The translations under genes were made by a program, and so were the position numbers. Positions 35,402 to 45,150 of a stretch of 64,000 nt of DNA are shown here, one piece after another. The stretch is from the NCBI RefSeq assembly GCF_002162135.1, contig NZ_CP021382.1:186001-250000 (forward strand), given 5' to 3'. The notes under the pieces were generated by a model that saw only the letters and a list, made by a program, of their open reading frames with translations, was not told the DNA's origin and did not search any database. Numbering within the stretch: position 1 is the first letter of the stretch; every line of letters begins with the position of its first letter. The stretch comes from Cellvibrio sp. PSBB006 (GTDB lineage: Bacteria; Pseudomonadota; Gammaproteobacteria; Pseudomonadales; Cellvibrionaceae).

Positions 35402-36580
35402 TTAACCCGGACGACCATCCGCACGGGGGCGACTCAAAATCGGCCAGTAAATAAGTACAAATAAACTGAAGGCCAGGGTCCATCCGATAGCGGCAATAGA
35501 CAAGCCGACACGATAATCCATCACCTGCACGGCGGTCAGTACGCGACTCAGGGCGCCCAGGGTAATGGCCAGATAAATCAATACACCGAAAGGCGGCAAC
35601 GCGAGCGAGCGCCCGGTATGGCCGAGAGCGACGCGGGTCATGATGCCGAGAATCAATGTGCCCATAGCGCCAACTCCCAGCGCATGTTGCCAGACGCTGG
35701 CGGCGACGAGGTTAAAGGCTGCGGCACCTTTGAGCAAGAGCGCAACGACAATCCATGCATAACCCAGATGCAGAATCCACAGCAGCGGCTCGCGGCCCGT
35801 TTTCCAGCCGCCCCAGGTCACCAGCCGCGCACCGTGAAGCACACCGGCAATCACCGCAAGGAAGCCCGTTATCCAGGGAAATCCCATCAGCCAATCGGCG
35901 GGCACGAGCAAGGCTGTGGTGATCAGTGCTACACGATCAAGGCGCGCCGAGGGCGCCACCGCCGCAATATCGCCGCCGTTATTACGCAGCCAATTGATGG
36001 TGAAGAGTGGAATAATTCGTCCGCCGATGACGACCATCATCAGGGTAATCAAATTGAACGCTGTTAACTGGCCAAGGGTCAGCCAGAATCCACTGCCGGT
36101 CATGAATCCTGCATGCATCATTCCGTTAGCAAGGGTGAGCAGTAATAGTATGGCCACCATAATCAGGTTGCGTTTGTTGCCATGGGCCAGCAAAACCCGC
36201 GCGACGTAGATCGCCATCCAGGGCAAGAATAGCAAATCCACCACGGCGACCCATCCCGCCGGCCACCAACTCGCCGTCCACATCATCACTCGACCAGCCA
36301 GCCACAGGCACGCCAGCCCCAACAGCGCGCTGCCGCGCAAGGGTGGTGCGCCCGTCCAGTTGCACATGGCGGTCAATAAAAAACCGGCGATGGCGGCACT
36401 GGTTAAACCAAACAGCATCTCATGGGCGTGCCAGTGCACGGAGGACCAGCCGAGCGGAAGTGCCAATCCGCCAAACAAATAACTCATCCACGCACCAACC
36501 GTGATCACGCCATAGAGGCCCGTTAACAGGAAGAACAAGCGAAACGGAAAATTGAATAATGCAAAGCGCGAATTATTCAT
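35402..36580 (-). CDS. nnrS: NnrS family haem-copper membrane protein
   Basis: Inner-membrane protein of 392 residues with about 12 helices. NnrS binds haem and copper and protects against NO stress; its exact reaction is unknown. The start MNNSRFALFNFPFRLFFLLTG and following SVHWHAHEMLFGLTSAAIAGFLLTA, with three His, are typical, as are GGRIIPLFTINWLR and WQHALGVGAMGTLILGIMTRVALGHTGR. The ATG overlaps the end of the DUF454 gene by 8 bp, so the two are coupled. The open frame further upstream is a shadow of that gene. Confidence 0.92.
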   Translation of the reverse strand: MNNSRFALFNFPFRLFFLLTGLYGVITVGAWMSYLFGGLALPLGWSSVHWHAHEMLFGLTSAAIAGFLLTAMCNWTGAPPLRGSALLGLACLWLAGRVMMWTASWWPAGWVAVVDLLFLPWMAIYVARVLLAHGNKRNLIMVAILLLLTLANGMMHAGFMTGSGFWLTLGQLTAFNLITLMMVVIGGRIIPLFTINWLRNNGGDIAAVAPSARLDRVALITTALLVPADWLMGFPWITGFLAVIAGVLHGARLVTWGGWKTGREPLLWILHLGYAWIVVALLLKGAAAFNLVAASVWQHALGVGAMGTLILGIMTRVALGHTGRSLALPPFGVLIYLAITLGALSRVLTAVQVMDYRVGLSIAAIGWTLAFSLFVLIYWPILSRPRADGRPG

Positions 36581-37055
36581 GGAATGCCTCTGGATCACTA
36601 TAAGCGCGAAGTTCGGTATACACCGGCATATCCCGGTACAGCAGAATGTTGTCGACCGGCGTGGATTGTTCATGGGTTGGTGTCGGGCGAGTAGCAATAA
36701 ACGTCGCGATGGTAATTAACACGCCTGATAACAGAACAAGCCCCACGAGCGGTAGCGCCGCCCCGATCAACATCAGCCAACTCAAGAACAACATAACCAA
36801 CGCCATGCGCTTGGCAGAAGAGGGTATCGCCCCCTCGTTGCGCCACGCGGCCAATGGTGAGCGTAGTCGTGGATGATTCACCAACCAGTTGTGAAGGCGG
36901 GACGAACCTTTGGCGGAAGCCCAGGCTGCCAGTATTAAAAAGGGCGTGGTCGGCAGAAGCGGGGTCACGATACCAATCAGCCCCAACAATAAAGCCAACA
37001 TACCTACAGTGAGGTAACCCGCTTGAATAGATTGTGCTAGCCATTGCTTGAGCAT
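36573..37055 (-). CDS. DUF454 (YbaN family) small membrane protein
   Basis: A 160-residue protein with the DUF454 core: GMLALLLGLIGIVTPLLPTTPFLILAAWASAKGSSRLHNWLVNHP, then two further helices (MALVMLFLSWLMLIGAALP, LVLLSGVLITIATFIATR). Four hydrophobic segments in all. A polar tail of about 35 residues extends past the usual family end. Function of DUF454 is unknown. Here it leads a DUF454-nnrS-nsrR operon directly beside tandem NsrR operators, which points to a part in the NO response. GGAGAAG precedes the ATG. Confidence 0.88.
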   Translation of the reverse strand: MLKQWLAQSIQAGYLTVGMLALLLGLIGIVTPLLPTTPFLILAAWASAKGSSRLHNWLVNHPRLRSPLAAWRNEGAIPSSAKRMALVMLFLSWLMLIGAALPLVGLVLLSGVLITIATFIATRPTPTHEQSTPVDNILLYRDMPVYTELRAYSDPEAFHE

Positions 37056-37121
37056 GTTGCTTCTCCTTCTTCGGTTTACGTTTGGCTCGGTTTGCCTGTG
37101 GATAAAAAATTTGGCTTTTTA

Positions 37122-37144
37122 AACATGTATTCATTTTACATCTT
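37122..37144. promoter_or_regulatory. NsrR-type operator 1
   Basis: An 11-1-11 palindrome whose left half is AACATGTATTC and right half TTTTACATCTT, close to the NsrR half-site AANATGYATTT. It lies between the divergent DUF454-nnrS-nsrR and ytfE-norZ units, 3 bp from operator 2. Confidence 0.75.
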
Positions 37145-37147
37145 TAA

Positions 37148-37170
37148 AAGATGCATTTACAATGAATCTT
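37148..37170. promoter_or_regulatory. NsrR-type operator 2
   Basis: An 11-1-11 palindrome with a full-consensus left half AAGATGCATTT and right half CAATGAATCTT. It is centred 26 bp from operator 1 and 76 bp before the ytfE ATG. Together the two sites can repress both divergent operons until NO damages the NsrR cluster. Confidence 0.85.
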
Positions 37171-37234
37171 AAAAAGTGTGCCGATATTTTTTTCAGTACC
37201 TTCAATATTCACATCCGCAACCGGAGATAAGCAC

Positions 37235-37915
37235 ATGACCATCCTCGACCAAAGCCTCGGCCAACTTGCCCGGAGTATTCCCGGTGCTACGGCCATTTTT
37301 CATAAATACCAGCTGGATTTTTGTTGCGGTGGTAAACACAGCCTGCGAGAAGCGGCAGCGGCGCGTGCACTGGATGCCGAGTCACTCGCAGGGGAACTGC
37401 AAGCTCTTACACCTGCATCAGAAGGGCAGGACTGGAACAATTTGACGGATGTGGAATTGATTGAACATATCCTGACGCGTTATCACGACGTTCATCGTCA
37501 GCAGCTTCCGGAACTGATTCGCCTTGCCCAGCGGGTTGAGTTGGTCCATGGCAGTCACACGGAGTGTCCAGTGGGGTTAACGGCACACCTGGAAGCGATG
37601 CAGCAGGAGTTGGAAAAACACATGAGAAAAGAAGAGCAGATTCTATTTCCCATGATCAGCCAGGGTATGAAAGGCATGGCAGTACAACCCGTGGCGATGA
37701 TGCGTCATGAACACGATGACCATGGCCAGGCCTTGGCCAGGATTGAGCGTGTTACCCGCGGCATTACGTTACCTAAGGGTGCATGTAATACCTGGCGCGC
37801 ACTGTATCTGGGATTGGCCACCCTGCGAACGGATTTAATGAACCACATTCATCTGGAAAACAACATTTTATTTGATCGCATCGATGGCCAACTTGAGGGC
37901 GCACGTCATGGCTGA
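37235..37915 (+). CDS. ytfE: Iron-sulfur cluster repair di-iron protein YtfE/DnrN (RIC)
   Basis: Cytoplasmic di-iron protein that repairs iron-sulfur clusters damaged by NO. The 226 residues have the N-terminal ScdA domain (LARSIPGATAIFHKYQLDFCCGG) and a hemerythrin-like bundle whose His/Glu ligands appear in RYHDVHRQQ, HMRKEEQILFPM, MRHEHDDHG and NHIHLENNILF. The start at 37235 has CCGGAGAT upstream; the frame is open another 19 codons. The stop overlaps norZ by 8 bp, so the repair protein and the NO reductase are made together under NsrR. Confidence 0.94.
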   Translation: MTILDQSLGQLARSIPGATAIFHKYQLDFCCGGKHSLREAAAARALDAESLAGELQALTPASEGQDWNNLTDVELIEHILTRYHDVHRQQLPELIRLAQRVELVHGSHTECPVGLTAHLEAMQQELEKHMRKEEQILFPMISQGMKGMAVQPVAMMRHEHDDHGQALARIERVTRGITLPKGACNTWRALYLGLATLRTDLMNHIHLENNILFDRIDGQLEGARHG

Positions 37916-40238
37916 ATATCGCAAACTCTGGTGGCTGTTGATCGCCATCCTCATGGTTACCTTTGGCATTCTGGGCTACTTCGGTCGTGAAGTGTATCGC
38001 CAGGCACCGCCGATTCCTGGGCAGGTGATTAGCGATAGTGGTGGGGTGTTGATGACCCACGACAGTATTCTTGATGGTCAGACCGCCTGGCAATCGGTGG
38101 GTGGTATGCAGTTGGGATCGATCTGGGGGCACGGTGCTTACCAGGCCCCCGATTGGACCGCTGATTGGTTGCACCGCGAATTAATGATGTGGCTGGATCT
38201 GGCGGCGCGCGATGTATTCGGTAAACCTTACGATGCACTGGACGGTGCGCAACAACACTCGCTGCAATACGATTTGAAGAAGGACTACCGGACCAACCGC
38301 TATAACCCTGACACCGATACACTGATGGTCAGTGATAGACGCGCGCAGGCCATTGAAAAAACCGCTGCCTATTACGCCAGCCTGTTCAGTGCAGAGCCAG
38401 AGTTGCGTAGCACCCGCGTCAGTTATGCAATGAAAGAAAATACCTTGCCTGATGCAGAACGCCGTGAACGATTGACCGAGTTTTTCTTCTGGACGGCGTG
38501 GGCGGCTGCTACTGAGCGGCCTGATAGTGAGGCCACTTACACCAACAATTGGCCTCATGAACCGCTGATTGATAATAAGCCCACTGCGGAAAATATTATC
38601 TGGTCGATAGCCAGTGTGATCTTGCTGATCGCCGGTGTAGGCGGACTGATCTGGGCGTGGGCATTCCTGCGTAAAGAAGATGAGCATGAACCCGCCGCGC
38701 CGGAAAGAGATCCCATTTCATTGGTATCGCTGACGCCGTCGCAGCGTGCATTGGGTAAATATCTATTTCTGGTGGCGGCGCTGTTCTGCTTTCAGGTGAT
38801 GCTGGGCGGCTTTACCGCGCACTACACCGTAGAAGGGCAGGAGTTTTACGGCATTGATGTCTCGCAATGGTTTCCTTATTCGTTGACTCGCACCTGGCAC
38901 ATTCAAGCGGCATTGTTCTGGATCGCCACCGGTTTTCTCGCAGCGGGTTTATTTCTCGCACCGATTATCAACGGCGGTAAAGATCCAAAATTCCAGAAGC
39001 TCGGCGTTGATATTTTATTCTGGGCCTTGGTAGCAGTTGTTGTCGGTTCTTTTGTCGGTAACTATCTGGCAATTGCCCATATTATGCCGGCAAACCTGAA
39101 CTTCTGGTTGGGGCATCAAGGTTATGAATATGTCGACCTTGGGCGCATCTGGCAAATCGGAAAATTCACCGGCATCGTGTTATGGCTGGTGCTGATGTTG
39201 CGCGGCATTGTGCCGGCGCTGTACAAACCGGGCGATAAAAACCTCCTCGCACTATTGACCGCATCGGTGGTGGCTATCGGTCTGTTTTATGGGGCAGGTT
39301 TCTTTTACGGTGAGCGCACAGTGTTATCCGTGATGGAATATTGGCGCTGGTGGATCGTGCATTTATGGGTAGAAGGTTTCTTTGAAGTCTTTGCAACCGC
39401 CGCGCTGGCTTTTATCTTTTGCAGCATGGGCCTGGTGTCTCGCACCATGGCCACCGCGGCAAGCCTCGCATCAGCGTCGTTGTTTATGTTGGGCGGGATT
39501 CCTGGCACATTCCATCATCTGTATTTTGCCGGTACCACCACGCCGGTCATGGCAGTGGGCGCGACCTTCAGTGCGCTGGAAGTTGTACCGCTGGTGGTAT
39601 TGGGTTACGAAGCCTGGGAAAACTGGCGCTTGAAAAATCGTGCCGTCTGGATGCAACACATTAAATGGCCGCTGATCTTTTTTGTGGCGGTGGCATTCTG
39701 GAATATGTTGGGTGCCGGTGTATTGGGTTTTATGATCAACCCTCCGGTAGCGCTTTATTATATTCAGGGGCTTAACACCACACCGGTGCACGCACACGCC
39801 GCACTCTTTGGTGTGTATGGTTTCTTAGCCCTTGGTTTTACCTTGTTAGTGCTGCGCTACATTCGTCCGGACTTTGTGTTTAACGACCGCTTGATGAAAG
39901 TGGCATTTTGGTGGTTGAACGGCGGCTTGGTGTTAATGATTTTTACCAGCCTGTTGCCCATTGGTGTCATCCAGTTTTATGCGAGTGTGTCGGAAGGCCT
40001 GTGGTATGCGCGCAGCGAGGAATTTATGCAGCAGGACTTACTGCAAACACTGCGCTGGGTCCGCACCTTTGGTGATGTGGTATTTATCATCGGTGCCCTG
40101 GCGGTGAGTTGGCAGGTAGTATTAGGGGTGTTCGGGCGTCAAGGATCAACCGGCGCGCTGATCATTGATCCACGAAAAGATTCGGCGCCGGCAGAGAAAA
40201 TATGTTGTGGCAGCTGTGGTGGTGCCGATCACTCCTAA
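37908..40238 (+). CDS. norZ: Quinol-dependent nitric oxide reductase NorZ (qNor)
   Basis: Single-chain inner-membrane NO reductase that takes electrons from quinol and gives N2O. The 776 residues have an N-terminal helix and a haem-free cytochrome c-like periplasmic part (about 30-240). A NorB-like core follows, with WHIQAALFWIATG, VHLWVEGFFEVFATA, GTFHHLYFAGTT and HAHAALFGVYG carrying the expected haem and FeB ligands. The C-terminus ends in ICCGSCGG plus five residues, a Cys-rich tail I do not know from other qNor proteins. The ATG overlaps the ytfE stop. The organism thus has both cNor and qNor; under NsrR this one probably serves detoxification. Confidence 0.95.
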   Translation: MAEYRKLWWLLIAILMVTFGILGYFGREVYRQAPPIPGQVISDSGGVLMTHDSILDGQTAWQSVGGMQLGSIWGHGAYQAPDWTADWLHRELMMWLDLAARDVFGKPYDALDGAQQHSLQYDLKKDYRTNRYNPDTDTLMVSDRRAQAIEKTAAYYASLFSAEPELRSTRVSYAMKENTLPDAERRERLTEFFFWTAWAAATERPDSEATYTNNWPHEPLIDNKPTAENIIWSIASVILLIAGVGGLIWAWAFLRKEDEHEPAAPERDPISLVSLTPSQRALGKYLFLVAALFCFQVMLGGFTAHYTVEGQEFYGIDVSQWFPYSLTRTWHIQAALFWIATGFLAAGLFLAPIINGGKDPKFQKLGVDILFWALVAVVVGSFVGNYLAIAHIMPANLNFWLGHQGYEYVDLGRIWQIGKFTGIVLWLVLMLRGIVPALYKPGDKNLLALLTASVVAIGLFYGAGFFYGERTVLSVMEYWRWWIVHLWVEGFFEVFATAALAFIFCSMGLVSRTMATAASLASASLFMLGGIPGTFHHLYFAGTTTPVMAVGATFSALEVVPLVVLGYEAWENWRLKNRAVWMQHIKWPLIFFVAVAFWNMLGAGVLGFMINPPVALYYIQGLNTTPVHAHAALFGVYGFLALGFTLLVLRYIRPDFVFNDRLMKVAFWWLNGGLVLMIFTSLLPIGVIQFYASVSEGLWYARSEEFMQQDLLQTLRWVRTFGDVVFIIGALAVSWQVVLGVFGRQGSTGALIIDPRKDSAPAEKICCGSCGGADHS

Positions 40239-40390
40239 GATAATTTGGATATTTTGGACTTATCGCCGGTCTTACGCCTGCCCAACGAAAAGGGTTGCAA
40301 CCAAAGCCTTTTTAGCATGTCCGGCGATAGAGCCCTGTCGGGTGATAGCGTTTCAAGTAACGTGATTACAACCTATGCGGAGATTTTTCC

Positions 40391-40837
40391 ATGAAGATGA
40401 AATACCTGATTCCCATTCTTTTTTCTGCATTCACCATGCAGGTGCTGGCAGATGATTGCAGCGTAACCGTCGACAGTAATGATGCAATGAAATTCGATAA
40501 AGACCAAATTGTCGTAGATAAATCTTGCAAGGAATTTACGATTAACCTGACGCACTCGGGCAAACTCGCCAAGAACGTCATGGGACACAATATTGTCATT
40601 ACCAGGACGGAGGATGCCCGCCCTGTTGCCAATGATGCCATTGCGGCCGGCTTGGATAATCACTATGTTAAACCGGAAGACGAACGTGTGATCGCCTTTA
40701 CCGACATTATTGGAGGCGGTGAGAAAACCTCGGTCACCTTCTCAGTTGACAAACTTAAGGCGGGCGAAGATTACACTTTCTTTTGCTCATTCCCGGGCCA
40801 TATTGCCCTCATGAAAGGCGCTGTTTCGTTGAAATAG
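40391..40837 (+). CDS. azu: Azurin
   Basis: Periplasmic blue copper protein that carries electrons, here probably to NirK and NorC. The 148 residues comprise a ~20-residue signal peptide ([20 protein letters not shown]) and the azurin fold. Copper ligands are visible as His in NVMGHNIVI, and Cys, His and Met in [15 protein letters not shown]. The disulfide cysteines are in DDCSV and KSCKEF. GGAG precedes the ATG. It has its own 152-bp upstream region with no clear operator, containing an inverted repeat TATCGCCGG/CCGGCGATA. Confidence 0.95.
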   Translation: MKMKYLIPILFSAFTMQVLADDCSVTVDSNDAMKFDKDQIVVDKSCKEFTINLTHSGKLAKNVMGHNIVITRTEDARPVANDAIAAGLDNHYVKPEDERVIAFTDIIGGGEKTSVTFSVDKLKAGEDYTFFCSFPGHIALMKGAVSLK

Positions 40838-40906
40838 ATTGTTGCCCGTCAGTGGATACCGACGGATATGTTTCCATCGGTGTCCCTGGGTAAATTTTCT
40901 CATTGA

Positions 40907-42289
<1,383 letters not shown>

Positions 42290-42330
42290 CGGTTCGTCCT
42301 CTCTTTAGGTGTTATTAAAATTTCTTCTGC

Positions 42331-42367
42331 ACTGTTGCCGATTCATTATCGGCAACAGTAGTGTTTT
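42331..42367 (+). terminator. Terminator after gdhA
   Basis: ACTGTTGCCGA and TCGGCAACAGT form an 11-bp perfect stem with a short AT-rich loop, followed after AGTG by TTTTT. Strong Rho-independent signal. Confidence 0.85.
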
Positions 42368-42405
42368 TCCCATAAAATCTAGCAATTATTGCACATCCGA
42401 TTGCC

Positions 42406-42627
42406 CTAATTTATCGGCCTGCCTAACTGTTTAAGCGCATTTAATCGCGCCACATAACTTATCTTAAATATCGCCGGAAAGATGATAAGCAGAATATGAA
42501 GTATCACCTGAACAGGGATGCTTAAAGTCACAGCTGACCCATAGGCGAGATAGATGATAGACAGAGACAGAATTAATGTAACTGCCATTGACCAGTGCGC
42601 GGCTTTTAACAATCTTTTAGCGTGCAT
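42406..42627 (-). CDS. Small two-helix membrane protein, unknown function
   Basis: A 73-residue protein, MHAKRLLKAAHWSMAVTL at its start. Two hydrophobic helices span about 13-33 and 36-56, and the short polar ends are basic. AGGA lies 9 bp before the ATG. It is divergent from nirK, and the FNR-type box at 42694-42707 lies 67-80 bp upstream of its start, so it may be induced without oxygen. I recognise the general type (small inner-membrane proteins near anaerobic genes) but no named family. Confidence 0.6.
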   Translation of the reverse strand: MHAKRLLKAAHWSMAVTLILSLSIIYLAYGSAVTLSIPVQVILHILLIIFPAIFKISYVARLNALKQLGRPIN

Positions 42628-42693
42628 TTCATAAATCCTGTCGAGAGGTTTAGGGTGTTTACTTTTATGAAAAAAAGAAAAAATATCGTTGAT

Positions 42694-42707
42694 TTGATCA
42701 TAGACAA
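42694..42707. promoter_or_regulatory. FNR/Anr-type box between the small membrane ORF and nirK
   Basis: TTGATCATAGACAA has one perfect TTGAT half and a weaker second half (8 of 10 consensus positions). It is ~73 bp from the small ORF start and ~175 bp from nirK. Closer to nirK, inverted repeats ATTCG/CGAAT (42804-42817) and GAATAT/ATATTC (42815-42838) are further operator candidates. Confidence 0.5.
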
Positions 42708-42875
42708 ATCACAGGGAAAAAAATACCGATTCTAACTTTTATTGTGTGGCAGATGGCTTTTTAAACGGCTAGGCTTTAATTGTTCGGATCTTGTAAAAAA
42801 TATAATTCGTTTCCGAATATTAATGCACAATCATATTCTGGGTTGTGTGAGGTAAATCCTTAAAGGAGACGCTTT

Positions 42876-44252
42876 ATGAAACATGCTGTCATGCTATTAA
42901 TGTTAATCGGGATGCTAAATAGCTCGCTGCTATTTGGTCAGTCCCAGGACACGGATGTTAAGCCCCGGCCAGATGTCCGTTTTACTTTGCGTACAGATAT
43001 CGCTGAGGGACGCCTGGTTTATGTTAGCGAATCGGGCCCAACTAAAGGCCAGGTCAATCCAGAGTTGCGCGTACCTGAAAATGCGGTAGTACAAATTTCT
43101 GTCACCAATGGCGATGGCGCTATTCATGACATTGCGGTACCGGAATTTGGTGCGCAATCGGAACAGGTTATCGGTAAGGGAGCCGCAACCGCCATTGTGT
43201 TTCGTGCGAGTAAAAGCGGCACCTTCGAATATCTGTGTACACTACCAGGCCACAAGGCGGCGGGAATGTTTGGAAAACTGATCGTAGGCGACGCCCCTGT
43301 TGTAAGCGATAGTCATGTGCGGGACTTGTCTAAAAATCCTAATGAAGTTGGCAAATCCGTAGGTAAACGGGCTCCAAAACATGTCGTTGTTGATCTGGTT
43401 ACCACAGAGGTGGAGGGTAAGTTAGCTGAAGGCAGCACCTACCGGTACTGGACATTCAATGACACGGTGCCTGGGCCATTCATCCGCGTGCGCGTAAACG
43501 ACACGGTGACAGTGAATATGAAAAACGACATTAATAGTACACATATTCATTCGGTGGATTTCCATGCGGTAACCGGCCCGGGAGGTGGTGCTGCGGTTAC
43601 TCAGGCGCCCCCCGGACAATCCAAAAGTTTTACGTTTAAAGCGTTACAGGCTGGCCTTTATGTATACCATTGTGCAACACCGATGGTGGCCCAGCATATT
43701 ACCAATGGTATGTATGGCATGATTCTCGTTGAGCCTGAAGAAGGTTTGCAGCCCGTTGATCGCGAGTTCTATATTATGCAGGGTGAGCTTTACACCGCAG
43801 AACGACATGGCTCCGCCGGGCGCCACGAGTTTTCATTACAAAAAATGCTGGATGAAAAGCCTGAACACATGATGTTTAACGGCAACATGGCTGCGTTAAC
43901 AAAAACCCATAAACTTGAAGCTGATGTGGGCGAAACTGTGCGCATATTTTTTGGTGTGGGCGGCCCCAATCTCACCTCCAGTTTTCACGTGATCGGTGAG
44001 ATATTCGATAAAGTCTATGATCAAGCCTCGCTTACCAGCCCTCCGCTTACCAACGTTCAGACAACGCTGGTTCCCCCAGGGGGAGCGACGATGGTGGAGT
44101 TTAAGGTTGATTATCCTGGCAACTATCTCATCGTGGATCATGCTTTGGCTCGGGCCGAAAAAGGTTTGGCTGGGATACTAGTTGTTAAAGGTAAAGCGGA
44201 CCCCACGATCTTTCACACTAAAGAAGCTTTTGATACCAACCATAACCACTAA
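42876..44252 (+). CDS. nirK: Copper nitrite reductase NirK with extra N-terminal cupredoxin domain
   Basis: Periplasmic enzyme that reduces nitrite to NO. A signal peptide covers about residues 1-21. Residues ~35-138 form an additional cupredoxin domain with its own type 1 copper ligands, likely His84, Cys121, His126 and Met131. The two NirK domains follow, with type 1 ligands His225, Cys266, His274 and Met279, type 2 ligands His230, His265 and His422, and catalytic Asp228 and His371. At 458 residues it is ~100 longer than ordinary NirK and resembles the three-domain enzyme of Hyphomicrobium denitrificans. AAAGGAG precedes the ATG. Azurin and the extra domain may both feed electrons. Confidence 0.95.
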   Translation: MKHAVMLLMLIGMLNSSLLFGQSQDTDVKPRPDVRFTLRTDIAEGRLVYVSESGPTKGQVNPELRVPENAVVQISVTNGDGAIHDIAVPEFGAQSEQVIGKGAATAIVFRASKSGTFEYLCTLPGHKAAGMFGKLIVGDAPVVSDSHVRDLSKNPNEVGKSVGKRAPKHVVVDLVTTEVEGKLAEGSTYRYWTFNDTVPGPFIRVRVNDTVTVNMKNDINSTHIHSVDFHAVTGPGGGAAVTQAPPGQSKSFTFKALQAGLYVYHCATPMVAQHITNGMYGMILVEPEEGLQPVDREFYIMQGELYTAERHGSAGRHEFSLQKMLDEKPEHMMFNGNMAALTKTHKLEADVGETVRIFFGVGGPNLTSSFHVIGEIFDKVYDQASLTSPPLTNVQTTLVPPGGATMVEFKVDYPGNYLIVDHALARAEKGLAGILVVKGKADPTIFHTKEAFDTNHNH

Positions 44253-44269
44253 AGAACCTACATATAACA

Positions 44270-44304
44270 AGCGAGTCGGTTAAATAGGCTCGCTTATAAT
44301 TTTA
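44270..44304 (+). terminator. Terminator after nirK
   Basis: AAGCGAG and CTCGCTT form a 7-bp stem with a 13-base loop, followed by ATAATTTT. Moderate strength. Confidence 0.6.
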
Positions 44305-44705
44305 CATGCGATGTATAACCATATCTTACGTTTCCCGCACTTCCCAGGAGAAAACATCAATGTTTGAGCGCTTAGCGAAGGGCGATCTCAATTAAAAAAC
44401 CGCATAAATTTAACAGCTAACGCGACAGCTTGAAAAATGCCGGAACACCCAATTGAAACTATGTGTTCATTGCCAAAAATGTCCCGCTAGATAAATAAAT
44501 TATTCCACCTCTAAGCGAGATGGTGGAGCTTACTGTTCCTCTCGTCGATTACATGGATGATTGTTCTTCGTTTGATTTTATGTTTCTAGAAGAAAAAATT
44601 GGGGGTACTTATGGGGGTTCTTGGTTATTTCGAATAAATAAAAGTATATGTAAATCAATATATTATTAACGTTATTTAAGTGATCCCGAGGCGCCATACA
44701 AAACA

Positions 44706-44736
44706 AAGGCTTAGCTTTAACAGCTAGGCCTTTTTT
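44706..44736 (+). terminator. Strong terminator in the gene-poor region
   Basis: AAGGCTTAGCT and AGCTAGGCCTT form an 11-bp stem (one G-U pair) with loop TTAAC, followed by a T run. No gene ends just before it, so it may be the native terminator of a lost or split RNA gene. Confidence 0.75.
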
Positions 44737-44857
44737 ATTTCTGCCTAAACGCCTGCAAAAATTCAGCAAAGAAATTTAATCAAATCCATCAGATTTTTGG
44801 CAGACAACGCCGCTTTAAGCCATTACAATTCACGTTATTCAGCGCGATAACGATAAT

Positions 44858-44891
44858 AAAAGCTCATCCCGTCAGGGGGTGGGCTTTTTTT
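44858..44891 (+). terminator. Second strong terminator in the gene-poor region
   Basis: AAAGCTCATCCC pairs with GGGGTGGGCTTT (some G-U pairs), followed by seven T. The ~120 bp between the two terminators could encode a short RNA, but no promoter is clear. Confidence 0.7.
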
Positions 44892-44951
44892 ATGCCTGTC
44901 AGGTTGCGCTGACAATAATCCCTTCGTTTAGTAGTTGATGTGGAGTGCGCC

Positions 44952-45062
44952 ATGTTTCCTTTATTGCGTTTGATGGTATTGAATCATCGGGTTATCAGCA
45001 GGGGCAAAATGACCGGGTTCTTAAATATTGAAGGGAAGCGCGCAGACGGTTATTGGTTTTAA
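44952..45062 (+). CDS. Possible small ORF, 36 codons
   Basis: MFPLLRLMVLNHRV begins a 36-residue reading frame with TGGAG 6 bp before the ATG. A GCCTGGTG/CACCAGGC hairpin follows immediately at 45065-45083, with a T-rich tail, so there is a plausible transcript end. No family is recognised; it could be a chance ORF. Confidence 0.3.
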   Translation: MFPLLRLMVLNHRVISRGKMTGFLNIEGKRADGYWF

Positions 45063-45150
45063 CGCCTGGTGTTGCACCAGGCTCTCTTACTTTCGATATT
45101 GATGTGGTGATATTGAAGGTTCGTTGCTTTCCATACTGAATGCGGATTTC

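Larger units (their letters stand above)
44305..44951. other. Gene-poor junction region with G-rich direct repeat and two terminators
   Basis: No convincing gene is seen. An 11-codon start fragment MFERLAKGDLN with a good ribosome site (AGGAG) at about 44345-44394 may be the remains of a truncated small-membrane-protein gene. A G-rich direct repeat, GGGGGTACTT and GGGGGTTCTT, lies at 44601-44622; repeats of this kind are often found near integrases of genomic islands. Fifty bases later ATCCCGAGGCGCCA resembles a tRNA 3' end and is followed by a strong terminator, the arrangement expected at an island junction in a tRNA gene. This reading is inference. Confidence 0.4.
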
